Of a stretch of DNA of 16,554 bases, positions 1-7,612 are shown piece by piece (position 1 is the first letter of the stretch; each line of letters begins with the position of its first letter). The stretch comes from J061 sp003695725 [NCBI: Candidatus Schekmanbacteria bacterium] (lineage in GTDB: Bacteria; Schekmanbacteria; GWA2-38-11): assembly GCA_003695725.1 (NCBI GenBank), contig RFHX01000022.1, positions 1 through 16,554 on the forward strand. The letters are read 5' to 3'. The notes under the pieces were generated by a model that searched no databases, was not told the DNA's origin, and saw only the letters and a program-made list of their open reading frames with translations. The translations under genes were made by a program, and so were the position numbers.

Positions 1-45
1 AATTATTTAAAGACAAAATTATTATATAAAATGTTTTGAAAATAT

Positions 46-1248
46 TTAAGGTAAATTTTGTTTCCAAAGCAGATATGGAGATTCTTCAGTCGATTTCAAT
101 GCAGATAAGATGGCATTTTTATCACTGTATCTTCCATTCTTGAGAAGTGAGCGGTAAAAAGCATTATAAAACATATCTGGATAAACCTTTACTTCGATCA
201 CTATTTTATTTTGTCCTAAAAGCTGTTTGTCTGCTTCATAGGGAAATTCAAAACTTTTTCCGGGTGCAATCCTTGTATCATATAATTCTCGATTAAGATC
301 TAAGCTAACCATTCTTCCTATGAATGCTTCCTTTAAGGTCTTGTCTATGATTTTTCCTTTCTCATCGATTATATAAGCCTTTACAACAACGAGAGGAGTT
401 ACATATGTGGGGAAATAATGTCCTACTCCGGAATTGGTTATTATGAGTTTTATTTTGAATTTTTCTGCTTCTTCAATTTTTTTGAGTTCCAATGAAAGTC
501 CTTTTAATGTTGTTTCTTTGTCATGAATTCCTTTGAAAAGATGCTTTCGACCGGGCATATGGCACTTTTGGCATATGATATTGGCTTTTCCATAAATGCT
601 TTCCTTCCATTCGTTGTAAGTGTTTACCAGAATTTTCCCGTTCAATTTATATCCCTTTTCGAGTTGATGACAGGCGGCACAAAATCGAGCATCTTCAAAA
701 AAATTCTTCTCTATAAATTTGTGCCCAAATAATAGATTTTTGTCTATTGGTGTTTCTGTTTGCAGGTTTTCTGAAATTTTAGGTCCATAGATTTTTCCTT
801 CTCTCATATGGCATACGAAACAGGAAACACCTGTTTTTCTAAGTTTTGGATTGAAAGAAGGATTATTTGAGTAGGAGCCAGATACATTCTTAGCCGAAAC
901 ATTTTCATTTTGTTCAATAGAGGGAGCATGGCAAAAATAGCAGGAGAGCGCTTCCGCTGGATTGGCTAAAGGCATCAATTGTCCGGTTAATCCTGCGCCG
1001 GTTGATTTACTATGGCGGGTGAATTTCCAATCTTCATATTGTTGTTTGTGGCATATTCCACAATTTTCTGGTGTTGAAATAAAATTACTTTCTTTTCCCT
1101 TTGTTAGCCCTTTGTTGAATAGATTTGATGATGTTGGAATTGGACGAATCCAATAGTCAGTTAATGAGATTTCTCCCCTGTCTGATAATGCTGACAGGGG
1201 AGAAGCGCTGATAAAGAGAAAAAGAATTGTTGTGAAAAATCTTTTCAC
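46..1248 (-). CDS. Five-heme cytochrome c, cytochrome c554-like
   Basis: Exported multiheme c-type cytochrome of 400 residues, probably moving electrons in the periplasm. Five CxxCH heme sites are visible: CGICH (63-67), CYFCH (103-107), CFVCH (143-147), CAACH (190-194) and CQKCH (226-230). The first is followed by Y..W...RHS, as in cytochrome c554-type families. After the heme region comes a beta-rich C-terminal part with VGHYFPT (275-281), a motif I associate with such multiheme proteins. The N-terminus (VKRFFTTILFLFISASPLSA) is a signal peptide only if translation starts at the GTG at 1248. That GTG shares bases with the stop of the upstream gene (GTGA), suggesting translational coupling. 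The frame stays open upstream to an ATG at 1416, but that part is an out-of-frame reading of the neighbour's repeats and would bury the signal peptide. The electron partner is unknown; the adjacent monoheme cytochrome is the obvious candidate. Confidence 0.88.
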   Translation of the reverse strand: MKRFFTTILFLFISASPLSALSDRGEISLTDYWIRPIPTSSNLFNKGLTKGKESNFISTPENCGICHKQQYEDWKFTRHSKSTGAGLTGQLMPLANPAEALSCYFCHAPSIEQNENVSAKNVSGSYSNNPSFNPKLRKTGVSCFVCHMREGKIYGPKISENLQTETPIDKNLLFGHKFIEKNFFEDARFCAACHQLEKGYKLNGKILVNTYNEWKESIYGKANIICQKCHMPGRKHLFKGIHDKETTLKGLSLELKKIEEAEKFKIKLIITNSGVGHYFPTYVTPLVVVKAYIIDEKGKIIDKTLKEAFIGRMVSLDLNRELYDTRIAPGKSFEFPYEADKQLLGQNKIVIEVKVYPDMFYNAFYRSLLKNGRYSDKNAILSALKSTEESPYLLWKQNLP

Positions 1249-1919
1249 TTCCCACAAGGATTTTTCATTGCGCACGGATTGACTCCACAGGGGTTTTTGG
1301 TGCATGGGTTCTTTGCTGTACACGGATTTTTGGCACAGGGATTTTTTGTACATGGATTTTTCATCGTGCAAGGATTCTTGGCGCAAGGGTTGTAACTGCA
1401 TGGATTTTCCCCACATGGATTCTTAGCTGTGCACGGATTTTTCATACAGGGATTTTTCCCGCACGGGTTTTTTGCTGAACAAGGATTTTTATCGCACGGG
1501 TTTTTCCCGCATGGATTTTTCATTGAACAAGGATTCATTCCACATGGTTGAGCAGAAGGAGCAGATGATGCTTTTGAATGGGCAAGTACATAAGCCTTCA
1601 ATCCCTGCATTTCTTTGGAATCTGATGCAAGAGGCTTACTCTTCATTGGATTTTCCATACAGAAGTTGATTATACCTTCGAGAGTAAGCGTTTTCTTTGC
1701 CATATTGATATATCTTGGATATGGGTCGGAAGACAGTCCACTTCCATTTGGATGACAAGTTGCGCAGGAAACACCGATAGTGCTCAAGCTTTTATCTCCC
1801 CAGAGTTTTTCTCCATATTTAAGCATTTCAGTTTTTTCATCTGCGAAGGTTACATTGAGAAGCATTACAAAAAACAATAATGCTATCAATATGCTTAAAT
1901 TTTTTGATTTTTCTTTCAT
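1245..1919 (-). CDS. Monoheme cytochrome c with Cys-rich NPC-repeat tail
   Basis: Exported protein of 224 residues in two parts. Residues 1-26 are a signal peptide, with likely cleavage after TFA. Residues 27-115 form a small class I-like cytochrome c domain with one heme site, CATCH (52-56), and a later stretch (INFCMENPMKSKPL) whose Met residues could supply the distal ligand. Residues 126-224 are a low-complexity tail in which Asn-Pro-Cys occurs 18 times, spaced 5 or 6 residues apart, mostly as KNPC, giving 19 cysteines in 99 residues. None of these tail cysteines is in a CxxCH motif, so the tail should not carry c-heme. It may bind metal or form disulfides; this is inference. It is the first gene of a two-gene operon and its stop overlaps the start of the five-heme cytochrome. 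A clear ribosome site (AAAGGAGA) lies 5 bases before the ATG. Confidence 0.88.
   Translation of the reverse strand: MKEKSKNLSILIALLFFVMLLNVTFADEKTEMLKYGEKLWGDKSLSTIGVSCATCHPNGSGLSSDPYPRYINMAKKTLTLEGIINFCMENPMKSKPLASDSKEMQGLKAYVLAHSKASSAPSAQPCGMNPCSMKNPCGKNPCDKNPCSAKNPCGKNPCMKNPCTAKNPCGENPCSYNPCAKNPCTMKNPCTKNPCAKNPCTAKNPCTKNPCGVNPCAMKNPCGK
1248..1544 (-). repeat. Tandem NPC-encoding repeat array
   Basis: About eighteen 15- or 18-base units coding for xK-NPC or xxK-NPC, in frame with the monoheme cytochrome gene. The units differ at synonymous and at x positions, so the array is not a recent exact duplication; the NPC core is kept while the linkers vary (GK, TAK, SMK, TK, AK, TMK and others). 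Confidence 0.9.
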
Positions 1920-1924
1920 AATCT

Positions 1925-1932
1925 TCTCCTTT
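1925..1932 (-). promoter_or_regulatory. Ribosome binding site of the cytochrome operon
   Basis: AAAGGAGA on the minus strand, 5 bases before the ATG at 1919. It is a strong Shine-Dalgarno match and fixes the start of the monoheme cytochrome. The downstream five-heme gene has no comparable site, which fits coupling through the GTGA overlap. Confidence 0.75.
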
Positions 1933-1951
1933 CAATTAGATTGATTTTTCT

Positions 1952-1979
1952 ATACTAATTGATTTTCATCATAATTCAA
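1952..1979 (-). promoter_or_regulatory. Weak candidate sigma-70 promoter for the cytochrome operon
   Basis: On the minus strand, TTGAAT and TAGTAT are separated by 16 bases, each matching 4 of 6 consensus positions, about 35 bases before the start codon. In such AT-rich sequence chance matches are common, so this is only a candidate. Confidence 0.2.
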
Positions 1980-2415
1980 ATTTTTCCCGCCATTTCTTTT
2001 TTATTACTTTGTCTTATAAATTTTAAAATCCTTACAGTTTTTGATTTTTTTTCTTATCTTTGAAATAGAATTACTCATCTAATGACACCGTTGGGATTGA
2101 CCAAATTGGGTTTATTAGAAAGAATTTATAATTCTAAGTTTTGAAGTTTTGCTCGAGAATAATTAAAAAAAGATATTGGAGTCAGGTATATTGTTCTATT
2201 AGGTGATGAAAAAGCAGAATGTTCAACGAAAAAAATATGATGGCAAATAAGCATCAAGTAGAAAGTATGAAAATTTGAAACTATAAAAATCGTCTTTTCA
2301 ATAGGTTATAATTTTTTTATGGAAATGGAACGCATTAGTTAGTATCCTAACTTAAATATCCTTAAAAAACTTCTATATTTTTGATTGCCCTTATAAAAAG
2401 AGAAGACCGTTAAAA
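1980..2415. other. Gene-free divergent spacer
   Basis: This AT-rich stretch lies between the divergent cytochrome operon and mazG. I found no convincing coding frame, tRNA or recognisable riboswitch. It holds two small inverted repeats: AGAATT-TAT-AATTCT at 2121-2135 and AGTTAG-TATC-CTAACT at 2337-2352. A perfect TATAAT at 2307-2312 has no good -35 partner. One tiny frame (from ATG 2081, about 20 codons) has no ribosome site. The spacer is long for this gene-dense window, so it probably holds control sites for both flanking operons, but I cannot define them. Confidence 0.5.
2337..2352. repeat. Short inverted repeat upstream of mazG
   Basis: AGTTAG, a 4-base loop TATC, then CTAACT. It is a perfect 6-base stem about 65 bases before the mazG start. 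It could be an operator or a small hairpin; there is no T-run after it, so it is not a standard terminator. Confidence 0.3.
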
Positions 2416-3201
2416 ATGAAGAAATTAGATACTGAATTTGAAAAAACTGTAGAGATAATGAAGCGTCTGCGAGCACCTGATGGTTGTCCCTGGGATAGAG
2501 AGCAGACTCGTGAATCCTTGAAGCCCTATTTGATTGAGGAAGCGTATGAGGTTTTGGAAGCCATAGACAACGGTGAAGCGAATAAACTTAAGGAAGAGCT
2601 TGGCGACCTCCTTCTTCAGACAGTCTTTCATGCGCAGATTGCAGAAGAAGAAGGAAAGTTTACGATAAAAGATGTTCTTCAATATTTGAATGAAAAATTG
2701 ATAAGGCGCCATCCCCATGTATTTGATGAGAAAAAAGTCGATTCTGCTAAGGAGGTCCTTTCAAATTGGGAAGAAATAAAGAGACAAGAGGGGAATAATA
2801 AGAATAACAAATCTATTCTGTCGAGCATTCCAAAATCTTTGCCTGCTCTTCTTTATGCTTATACATTGCAGAAGAGGGCTGCTCGTGTAGGTTTTGATTG
2901 GGATAGCGTTGAAGGTGCAATGGACAAACTTGATGAAGAATTATCGGAATTTAAAAAAGCAATGAAATCAGGCAGTAAAGGAGAGTTAGAGGATGAGATT
3001 GGAGACATACTATTTAGCTTGGTCAATGTATGCCGCTTTTATAAACTTCATCCTGAAGAAGCATTGAAAAAGACCTGTCTTAAATTTGTGAAACGTTTTA
3101 GATTCATTGAAGAGAAGGCAAAAGAGAGAGGAAAGAAAATTGAGAATATGACTCTCGAAGAGATGGACAACCTTTGGGAGGAATCCAAGAGGAAGATTTA
3201 G
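2416..3201 (+). CDS. mazG: Nucleoside triphosphate pyrophosphohydrolase MazG
   Basis: Cytosolic enzyme that hydrolyses NTPs or dNTPs to NMP and pyrophosphate, seen as a house-cleaning or (p)ppGpp-modulating activity. The 261 residues are the usual length for the two-domain form. The N-terminal domain has the signature GCPWDREQT (23-31), the metal-binding EExxE (41-45, EEAYE) and ExxD (61-64, ELGD). The C-terminal domain repeats the pattern, with EExxE at 174-178 and ExxD at 194-197 (EIGD), and ends with the typical L.EMD.LWEESK. The start ATG gives the expected N-terminus; its ribosome site is weak (AGAGAAGA, somewhat far). dnaE begins 32 bases downstream on the same strand, so the two are probably co-transcribed, linking nucleotide-pool cleaning to replication. 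No toxin-antitoxin genes (mazEF) are adjacent. Confidence 0.96.
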   Translation: MKKLDTEFEKTVEIMKRLRAPDGCPWDREQTRESLKPYLIEEAYEVLEAIDNGEANKLKEELGDLLLQTVFHAQIAEEEGKFTIKDVLQYLNEKLIRRHPHVFDEKKVDSAKEVLSNWEEIKRQEGNNKNNKSILSSIPKSLPALLYAYTLQKRAARVGFDWDSVEGAMDKLDEELSEFKKAMKSGSKGELEDEIGDILFSLVNVCRFYKLHPEEALKKTCLKFVKRFRFIEEKAKERGKKIENMTLEEMDNLWEESKRKI

Positions 3202-3233
3202 TTTTTTTGTGAAGGGATAAAGTGAGTTAGATT

Positions 3234-6200
3234 ATGAGTTATGCAGATTTCATTCATTTGCACAATCATACCCAATACAGTCTTCTCGATGGGGCTATAA
3301 AGCCGAGAGAAATGGCTAAGTATGCACTTTCGATGAATATGCCTGCTGTCGCTATAACTGACCATGGAAATATGTATGGCGCTATGACTTTTTATCGCAT
3401 ATGCAAAGAGGAAGGCATAAAGCCAATTATTGGATGCGAGGTTTATGTTGCGCCTGAAAGTAGATTTAAAAAAAGTTCAGGTAAAAGTGATATCAAGTAC
3501 TACCATCTTATTCTTCTTGCAAAAAATATTGATGGTTATCACAATCTGATAAAATTGGTATCTGCTGGTTTCATCGAAGGTTTTTACTATAAACCACGCA
3601 TCGATGACGAAATTTTGAAAAAATATTCTGAAGGACTAATAGGAATGTCTGCCTGTCTTCAAGGTGAAATACCTTATTATTTACTTAATGAAAGACATAA
3701 AGAAGCAGAAGAGAAACTGTTGTTTTTTAATGATATATTTGGGAAAGATAATTTTTATGTCGAGATTCAGGACAATGGTCTTGCTGAGCAGGAAAGGGCA
3801 AATAAACTTTTGATTGAGCTTGCCAAAAAGCATTCCATACCGATTGTTGCCACGAATGATTGCCATTATTTGAAAAAAGAGCACGCCAATGCGCATGAAG
3901 CTTTGCTTTGTGTCGGTACAAAAAGCACCTTAAATGATGAGAAGAGATTTCGTTTCGAAACAGGAGAATTCTATTTCAAGTCGCCAGAAGAAATGAAATC
4001 GGCTTTCGATTTTTGCCCTGAAGCAATAGAAAATACTCTGGCTATTGCAGAAAAGTGCAATATTGAATTCGATTTTTCCAAAACATATCTGCCCACTTAT
4101 ACTCCTCCAAAAGGAATGACTTTAAAAAAATATCTCGAAAAACTTGCCTATGATGGTCTTGCAAAGCGTCTGGAAAAGATTTTGTCGAATATCGATGATG
4201 AAAGGGAACGAAAAAACAAAGAAAGGCAGTATTATGACCGCTTGAAGATGGAATTGGATATCATCGAAAAGCAGGGGTTCGAGGGATATTTCCTGATAGT
4301 TTGGGATTTTATAAATTATGCAAAAGAAAATGAGATTCCTGTTGGTCCTGGCAGAGGTTCAGCCGCAGGCAGTCTGGTAGCATATGTGCTTGGAATCACC
4401 GAAATTGACCCCATCAGGTATAAACTTTTCTTTGAGAGATTTCTAAATCCTGAAAGAAAGAGTATGCCGGATATAGATGTAGATTTTTGTCAGGAAAAAA
4501 GAGAGCAGGTCATTGACTATGTACGGAAAAAATATGGCGAAGAAAATGTGGGGTTGATAATTACCTTTGGCTCGATGAAGGCACGGGCAGTTATAAGGGA
4601 TGTAGGAAGAGTGATGGGACTGCCGCTTTCTGAAGTGGATATGATTGCAAAACTCATTCCAAATTCAGTTGGGATGACTCTGGATAAGGCATTGGAATTG
4701 GAGCCCCGTCTAAATGTGCTGATAGAAGAGAAAAAAGAAATAAAAGAGCTATTTGAAACAGCCAAGGTGCTTGAAGGACTTAGCAGACAGGAAGGGATTC
4801 ATGCAGCAGGTGTAGTTGTATCTCCTGAACCGCTTGTCAACTTTATACCGATTACGATAAGTTCTGAAAACAAAGATGATCCAAAAGCTCAGAAAGTTAT
4901 TACAACGCAATATCCAATGGAAGATGTTCCGCTAACGGGACTTCTGAAATTCGACTTTTTAGGTCTTAAAACCCTTACGGTAATAGATAAAACCTTGAAA
5001 TTGATCAAGGAAAATCGAGGAATAGAGATTGACCTGAATGAGATTCCCCTTGATGACAGGAATGTTTACGAATTTTTATGGAAAGGATATACAGTTGGAA
5101 TATTTCAGATAATCAGCACAGGAATGAAGAGTCTTCTTCAACGAATGAAACCTACCGCCTTTGAAGACCTTGTAGCGCTGTTGGCTCTTTATCGTCCGGG
5201 CCCTCTTGAAAATGCAATGGATGTAGAGTATGTGGAGGTTAAGCACGGCAAGAAGAAACCTCATTATGAGCATCCTCTCTTGGAAGATATTCTTAAGGAA
5301 ACTTATGGAGTAATTCTTTATCAAGAGCAAGTAATGCAGATTTCCAATGCCTTAAGCGGATATTCTCTTGCCGAAGCCGATATTTTGAGAAAAGCGATGG
5401 GTAAGAAAAAGCCCGAGATTATGGCTGCGCAGAAGAAAAAGTTTGTTGAAGGGGCAGTGAAAAACGGCATCGATGAAAATGTTGCAGGGAATATATTTGA
5501 CCTTATTGAGAAATTTGCAGGATATGGATTCAATAAATCTCACAGCACTGCATATGCCTTGATAACTTATAGGACTGCATACCTTAAATGTTATTATCCT
5601 GAGGAGTTTATGGCTGCACTGTTGAGCTGTGATATGTTTGATAACAAAAAACTTCCGGTAGATGTTTCTGAATGTAAAGATATGGGAATAAAACTTCTTC
5701 CTCCTGATGTAAATAAAAGCAGTGCTGAGTTTACCATCGAAGGCAACGCAATTCGCTATGGCTTGGCAGGTATCAAAAATGTTGGGCTTCAGGCAATAAA
5801 ATCAATTATTGAAAGCAGAGAAAAAGACGGCCCTTTTAAATCTATTTTTGACTTTTGCGAGCGTATCGATTTAAGGACTGCCAATAAGCGGGTTTTAGAA
5901 AGCCTAACTTTATGCGGCGCACTTGACTCTTTAGGTGCATCGAGAAGAAGCATATATGAGGGGCTTGATTATATTATTTCAGAATCTCAAAAGCGCAAGG
6001 ATGAGATTTTGTCAGGACAGGAAAATCTTTTTGGCAATATGAATAGTCCATCATCAGTCATATTTCAGAAACTTCCTGATGTTGAAGAATGGAGCGAAAA
6101 TGAGAGATTAAAAATGGAAAAAGATATTTTAGGAGTCTATTATACAGGGCATCCCCTCGACAAGTATAAGAGTTTGCTCGAAACATATAGTGACTGTGAT

Positions 6201-6815
6201 TTGTCCATTTTTTCCAATGAATTCAATGACAATGGGGATATGTCTGAAAATGGTGATAGTGAGGAGCTATATCAGAAAGAAGCAAATTGCCAGAGGATTT
6301 TGAAAGAGGGAGACATTGTTCATTTTGGAGGTGCCATTCGTTCACTTAAAACGCGCAAAACAAAAAAGGGTGAGATGATGGCATTTTTAGAAATCGAAAA
6401 CTTCAATGGAATTGCCGATGTTACAGTTTTCCCAAACTTATTTTCAGAGATTAAAGAAATTTTGAAAGAAGACAACCTTATCTTTTTAGAGTCGAAGGTG
6501 CAAAAGCGAAATGAAGAATTGAAGCTTGTAGCAGAAAAGATTGTACCAATCGATATGGCGAGGGAAGAATTTACAGGGAAAATGTTTATTGATATTGACA
6601 AATCTTCGCTGAAGGAAGAAGCTCTAAGAGAATTTCGTAAAGTTGTAGAAGAGGAAAAAGAAGGACGGTGCCAAATCTTTTTCAGAGTTATGACAGAGTC
6701 AGGGTTGAAGGTGATTATAAAGCTTCATAATAAACTTAAACCTCGAACAACAGATTATCTGTTGAATAAAGCTTATGAGTTTTTTGGCAGAGAATCTGTG
6801 TCAACGCTCCTTTAA
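3234..6815 (+). CDS. dnaE: DNA polymerase III alpha subunit
   Basis: Replicative DNA polymerase catalytic subunit of 1193 residues, normal for DnaE. Domain order: PHP domain (about 6-230), polymerase palm with catalytic Asp residues in PDIDVDF (D413, D415) and KFDFLGLKT (D574), nucleotide-binding GPGRGSAAGS just upstream, fingers with YQEQVMQI and GYGFNKSHSTAYA, a helix-hairpin-helix region (GLAGIKNVG), the sliding-clamp motif QENLF (929-933) and an OB fold beginning at VHFGGAIRSLKTRKTKKG. The PHP domain keeps all nine metal-ligand positions as I align them (H10, H12, D19, H44, E69, H91, C141, D209, H211), unlike E. coli, so it may have intrinsic 3'-5' exonuclease activity. It follows mazG by 32 bases and its last 15 bases overlap the convergent NlpC/P60 gene. 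Confidence 0.98.
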   Translation: MSYADFIHLHNHTQYSLLDGAIKPREMAKYALSMNMPAVAITDHGNMYGAMTFYRICKEEGIKPIIGCEVYVAPESRFKKSSGKSDIKYYHLILLAKNIDGYHNLIKLVSAGFIEGFYYKPRIDDEILKKYSEGLIGMSACLQGEIPYYLLNERHKEAEEKLLFFNDIFGKDNFYVEIQDNGLAEQERANKLLIELAKKHSIPIVATNDCHYLKKEHANAHEALLCVGTKSTLNDEKRFRFETGEFYFKSPEEMKSAFDFCPEAIENTLAIAEKCNIEFDFSKTYLPTYTPPKGMTLKKYLEKLAYDGLAKRLEKILSNIDDERERKNKERQYYDRLKMELDIIEKQGFEGYFLIVWDFINYAKENEIPVGPGRGSAAGSLVAYVLGITEIDPIRYKLFFERFLNPERKSMPDIDVDFCQEKREQVIDYVRKKYGEENVGLIITFGSMKARAVIRDVGRVMGLPLSEVDMIAKLIPNSVGMTLDKALELEPRLNVLIEEKKEIKELFETAKVLEGLSRQEGIHAAGVVVSPEPLVNFIPITISSENKDDPKAQKVITTQYPMEDVPLTGLLKFDFLGLKTLTVIDKTLKLIKENRGIEIDLNEIPLDDRNVYEFLWKGYTVGIFQIISTGMKSLLQRMKPTAFEDLVALLALYRPGPLENAMDVEYVEVKHGKKKPHYEHPLLEDILKETYGVILYQEQVMQISNALSGYSLAEADILRKAMGKKKPEIMAAQKKKFVEGAVKNGIDENVAGNIFDLIEKFAGYGFNKSHSTAYALITYRTAYLKCYYPEEFMAALLSCDMFDNKKLPVDVSECKDMGIKLLPPDVNKSSAEFTIEGNAIRYGLAGIKNVGLQAIKSIIESREKDGPFKSIFDFCERIDLRTANKRVLESLTLCGALDSLGASRRSIYEGLDYIISESQKRKDEILSGQENLFGNMNSPSSVIFQKLPDVEEWSENERLKMEKDILGVYYTGHPLDKYKSLLETYSDCDLSIFSNEFNDNGDMSENGDSEELYQKEANCQRILKEGDIVHFGGAIRSLKTRKTKKGEMMAFLEIENFNGIADVTVFPNLFSEIKEILKEDNLIFLESKVQKRNEELKLVAEKIVPIDMAREEFTGKMFIDIDKSSLKEEALREFRKVVEEEKEGRCQIFFRVMTESGLKVIIKLHNKLKPRTTDYLLNKAYEFFGRESVSTLL

Positions 6816-7355
6816 AATTCGCCTTGCTCCTAAAAACCTTCGCTTCCAGTAAGAACTGTTGATGCTGTCAGTGGTAACTCCTCTGCTCGTTGATGCATGA
6901 ACAAATTTACCGCCTGAAGTATATATTCCTACATGAGTTGGTTTTGACGGCTTCCTATGTCCGAAGAAGAGGCTAAATGGAAAGAAGAAACAACAGCAGC
7001 TGCTCTCTTTTATAGTCGTATCGAAAAAAAGGAGGTCTCCAAAAAGATATTCATCATCTTCCACTTTTCTTCCCACTGAGAATTGTTCAGCTACTGTTCG
7101 GGGAATTTTTATTCCTGCACTTGCATATACTCTTTGGGCAAAAGCTGAACAATCGATTCCTGATTTAGATGTGCCGCCATAACGATAAGGCGTATTCATA
7201 TATGCTGCCATCGTGTTTTTCATAGCCATTCGCTGTTTGTCGAGTGATGGCGCACAAGCTGTTATGACTGTAATGATTAGAATGAAAAAAAATTGAAATG
7301 TGGCTCTTATATGAGAGTATAAAAAACCTTCCTTTTCGTTTAAAAAATTTTCCAT
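6801..7355 (-). CDS. NlpC/P60 family peptidoglycan hydrolase lipoprotein
   Basis: Probable cell-envelope cysteine peptidase (184 residues) that cleaves peptide stems of peptidoglycan, attached as a lipoprotein. A hydrophobic segment (about 20-33) ends in a lipobox, ITAC, with C34 as the lipid site. The NlpC/P60 core follows: YRYGGTSKSGIDCSAFAQRVY with nucleophile C69, GDLLFFDT (106-113), HVGIY (H141) and FVHAS (H153) as the catalytic His region. Odd point: between GDLLFFDT and HVGIY there is an insertion of about 20 residues containing three consecutive Cys (120-122) and a run of Phe, where typical members have a short turn. The n-region before the hydrophobic segment is long, so the true start might lie a little downstream, but no other ATG is available before the lipobox. 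Its promoter should lie in the 7356-7612 spacer. Confidence 0.9.
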   Translation of the reverse strand: MENFLNEKEGFLYSHIRATFQFFFILIITVITACAPSLDKQRMAMKNTMAAYMNTPYRYGGTSKSGIDCSAFAQRVYASAGIKIPRTVAEQFSVGRKVEDDEYLFGDLLFFDTTIKESSCCCFFFPFSLFFGHRKPSKPTHVGIYTSGGKFVHASTSRGVTTDSINSSYWKRRFLGARRILKER

Positions 7356-7541
7356 TGTCTCTAAAAATTTTATTGTTTCATTTTAACATAATGAAGAGTT
7401 CGAATAGTAAATTTTCTGCATTTTTTTAAACTTCATTGAATATTTTCCATTATGTAAAGAGCCAGAAAAGGATTAAAAGAGAGATATTGGAAAAGTAAAT
7501 CAACTGGTAAAATCAGCAGTCAAAATTCTTTAAATCATTCG

Positions 7542-7580
7542 TTGACAAGATTGACTGCCCTGCGTTATTTTTCATATATA
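7542..7580 (+). promoter_or_regulatory. Candidate sigma-70 promoter of the amino-sugar cluster
   Basis: A perfect TTGACA (7542-7547) and a nearby TTGACT (7551-7556) lie upstream of AT-rich -10-like sequence. The best pairing is TTGACT with TATATA (7575-7580), 18 bases apart. The first box pairs with TATTTT at 18 bases. Distance to the start codon (about 33 bases) is suitable. Confidence 0.4.
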
Positions 7581-7600
7581 GATAATAAAACTCCGTTGGG

Positions 7601-7606
7601 GGAGGA
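7601..7606 (+). promoter_or_regulatory. Strong ribosome binding site
   Basis: GGAGGA within a G-rich run, 6 bases before the ATG at 7613. It is the best Shine-Dalgarno match in the window and fixes the start of the GlmU-like protein. Confidence 0.8.
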
Positions 7607-7612
7607 AAGTTT

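Noticed and set aside
1245-1544. CRISPR-like array in the repeat region
   Set aside because: Units are 15 or 18 bases, in frame and protein-coding, with no spacer-repeat pattern.
1974-1992. Possible sigma-54 promoter upstream of the cytochrome operon (TGGCGGG ... ATTTGAA, minus strand)
   Set aside because: The GG to GC spacing required for a -24/-12 element is not met; there is no GC at the needed position.
2081-2143. Tiny frame of about 20 codons (MTPLGLTKLGLLERIYNSKF)
   Set aside because: No ribosome site, very short and no recognised family; most likely chance.
2202-2215. GG-N10-GC spacing on the plus strand (AGGTGATGAAAAAGCA)
   Set aside because: Only the two invariant dinucleotides match; the rest does not resemble TGGCAC-N5-TTGCA and it lies far from mazG.
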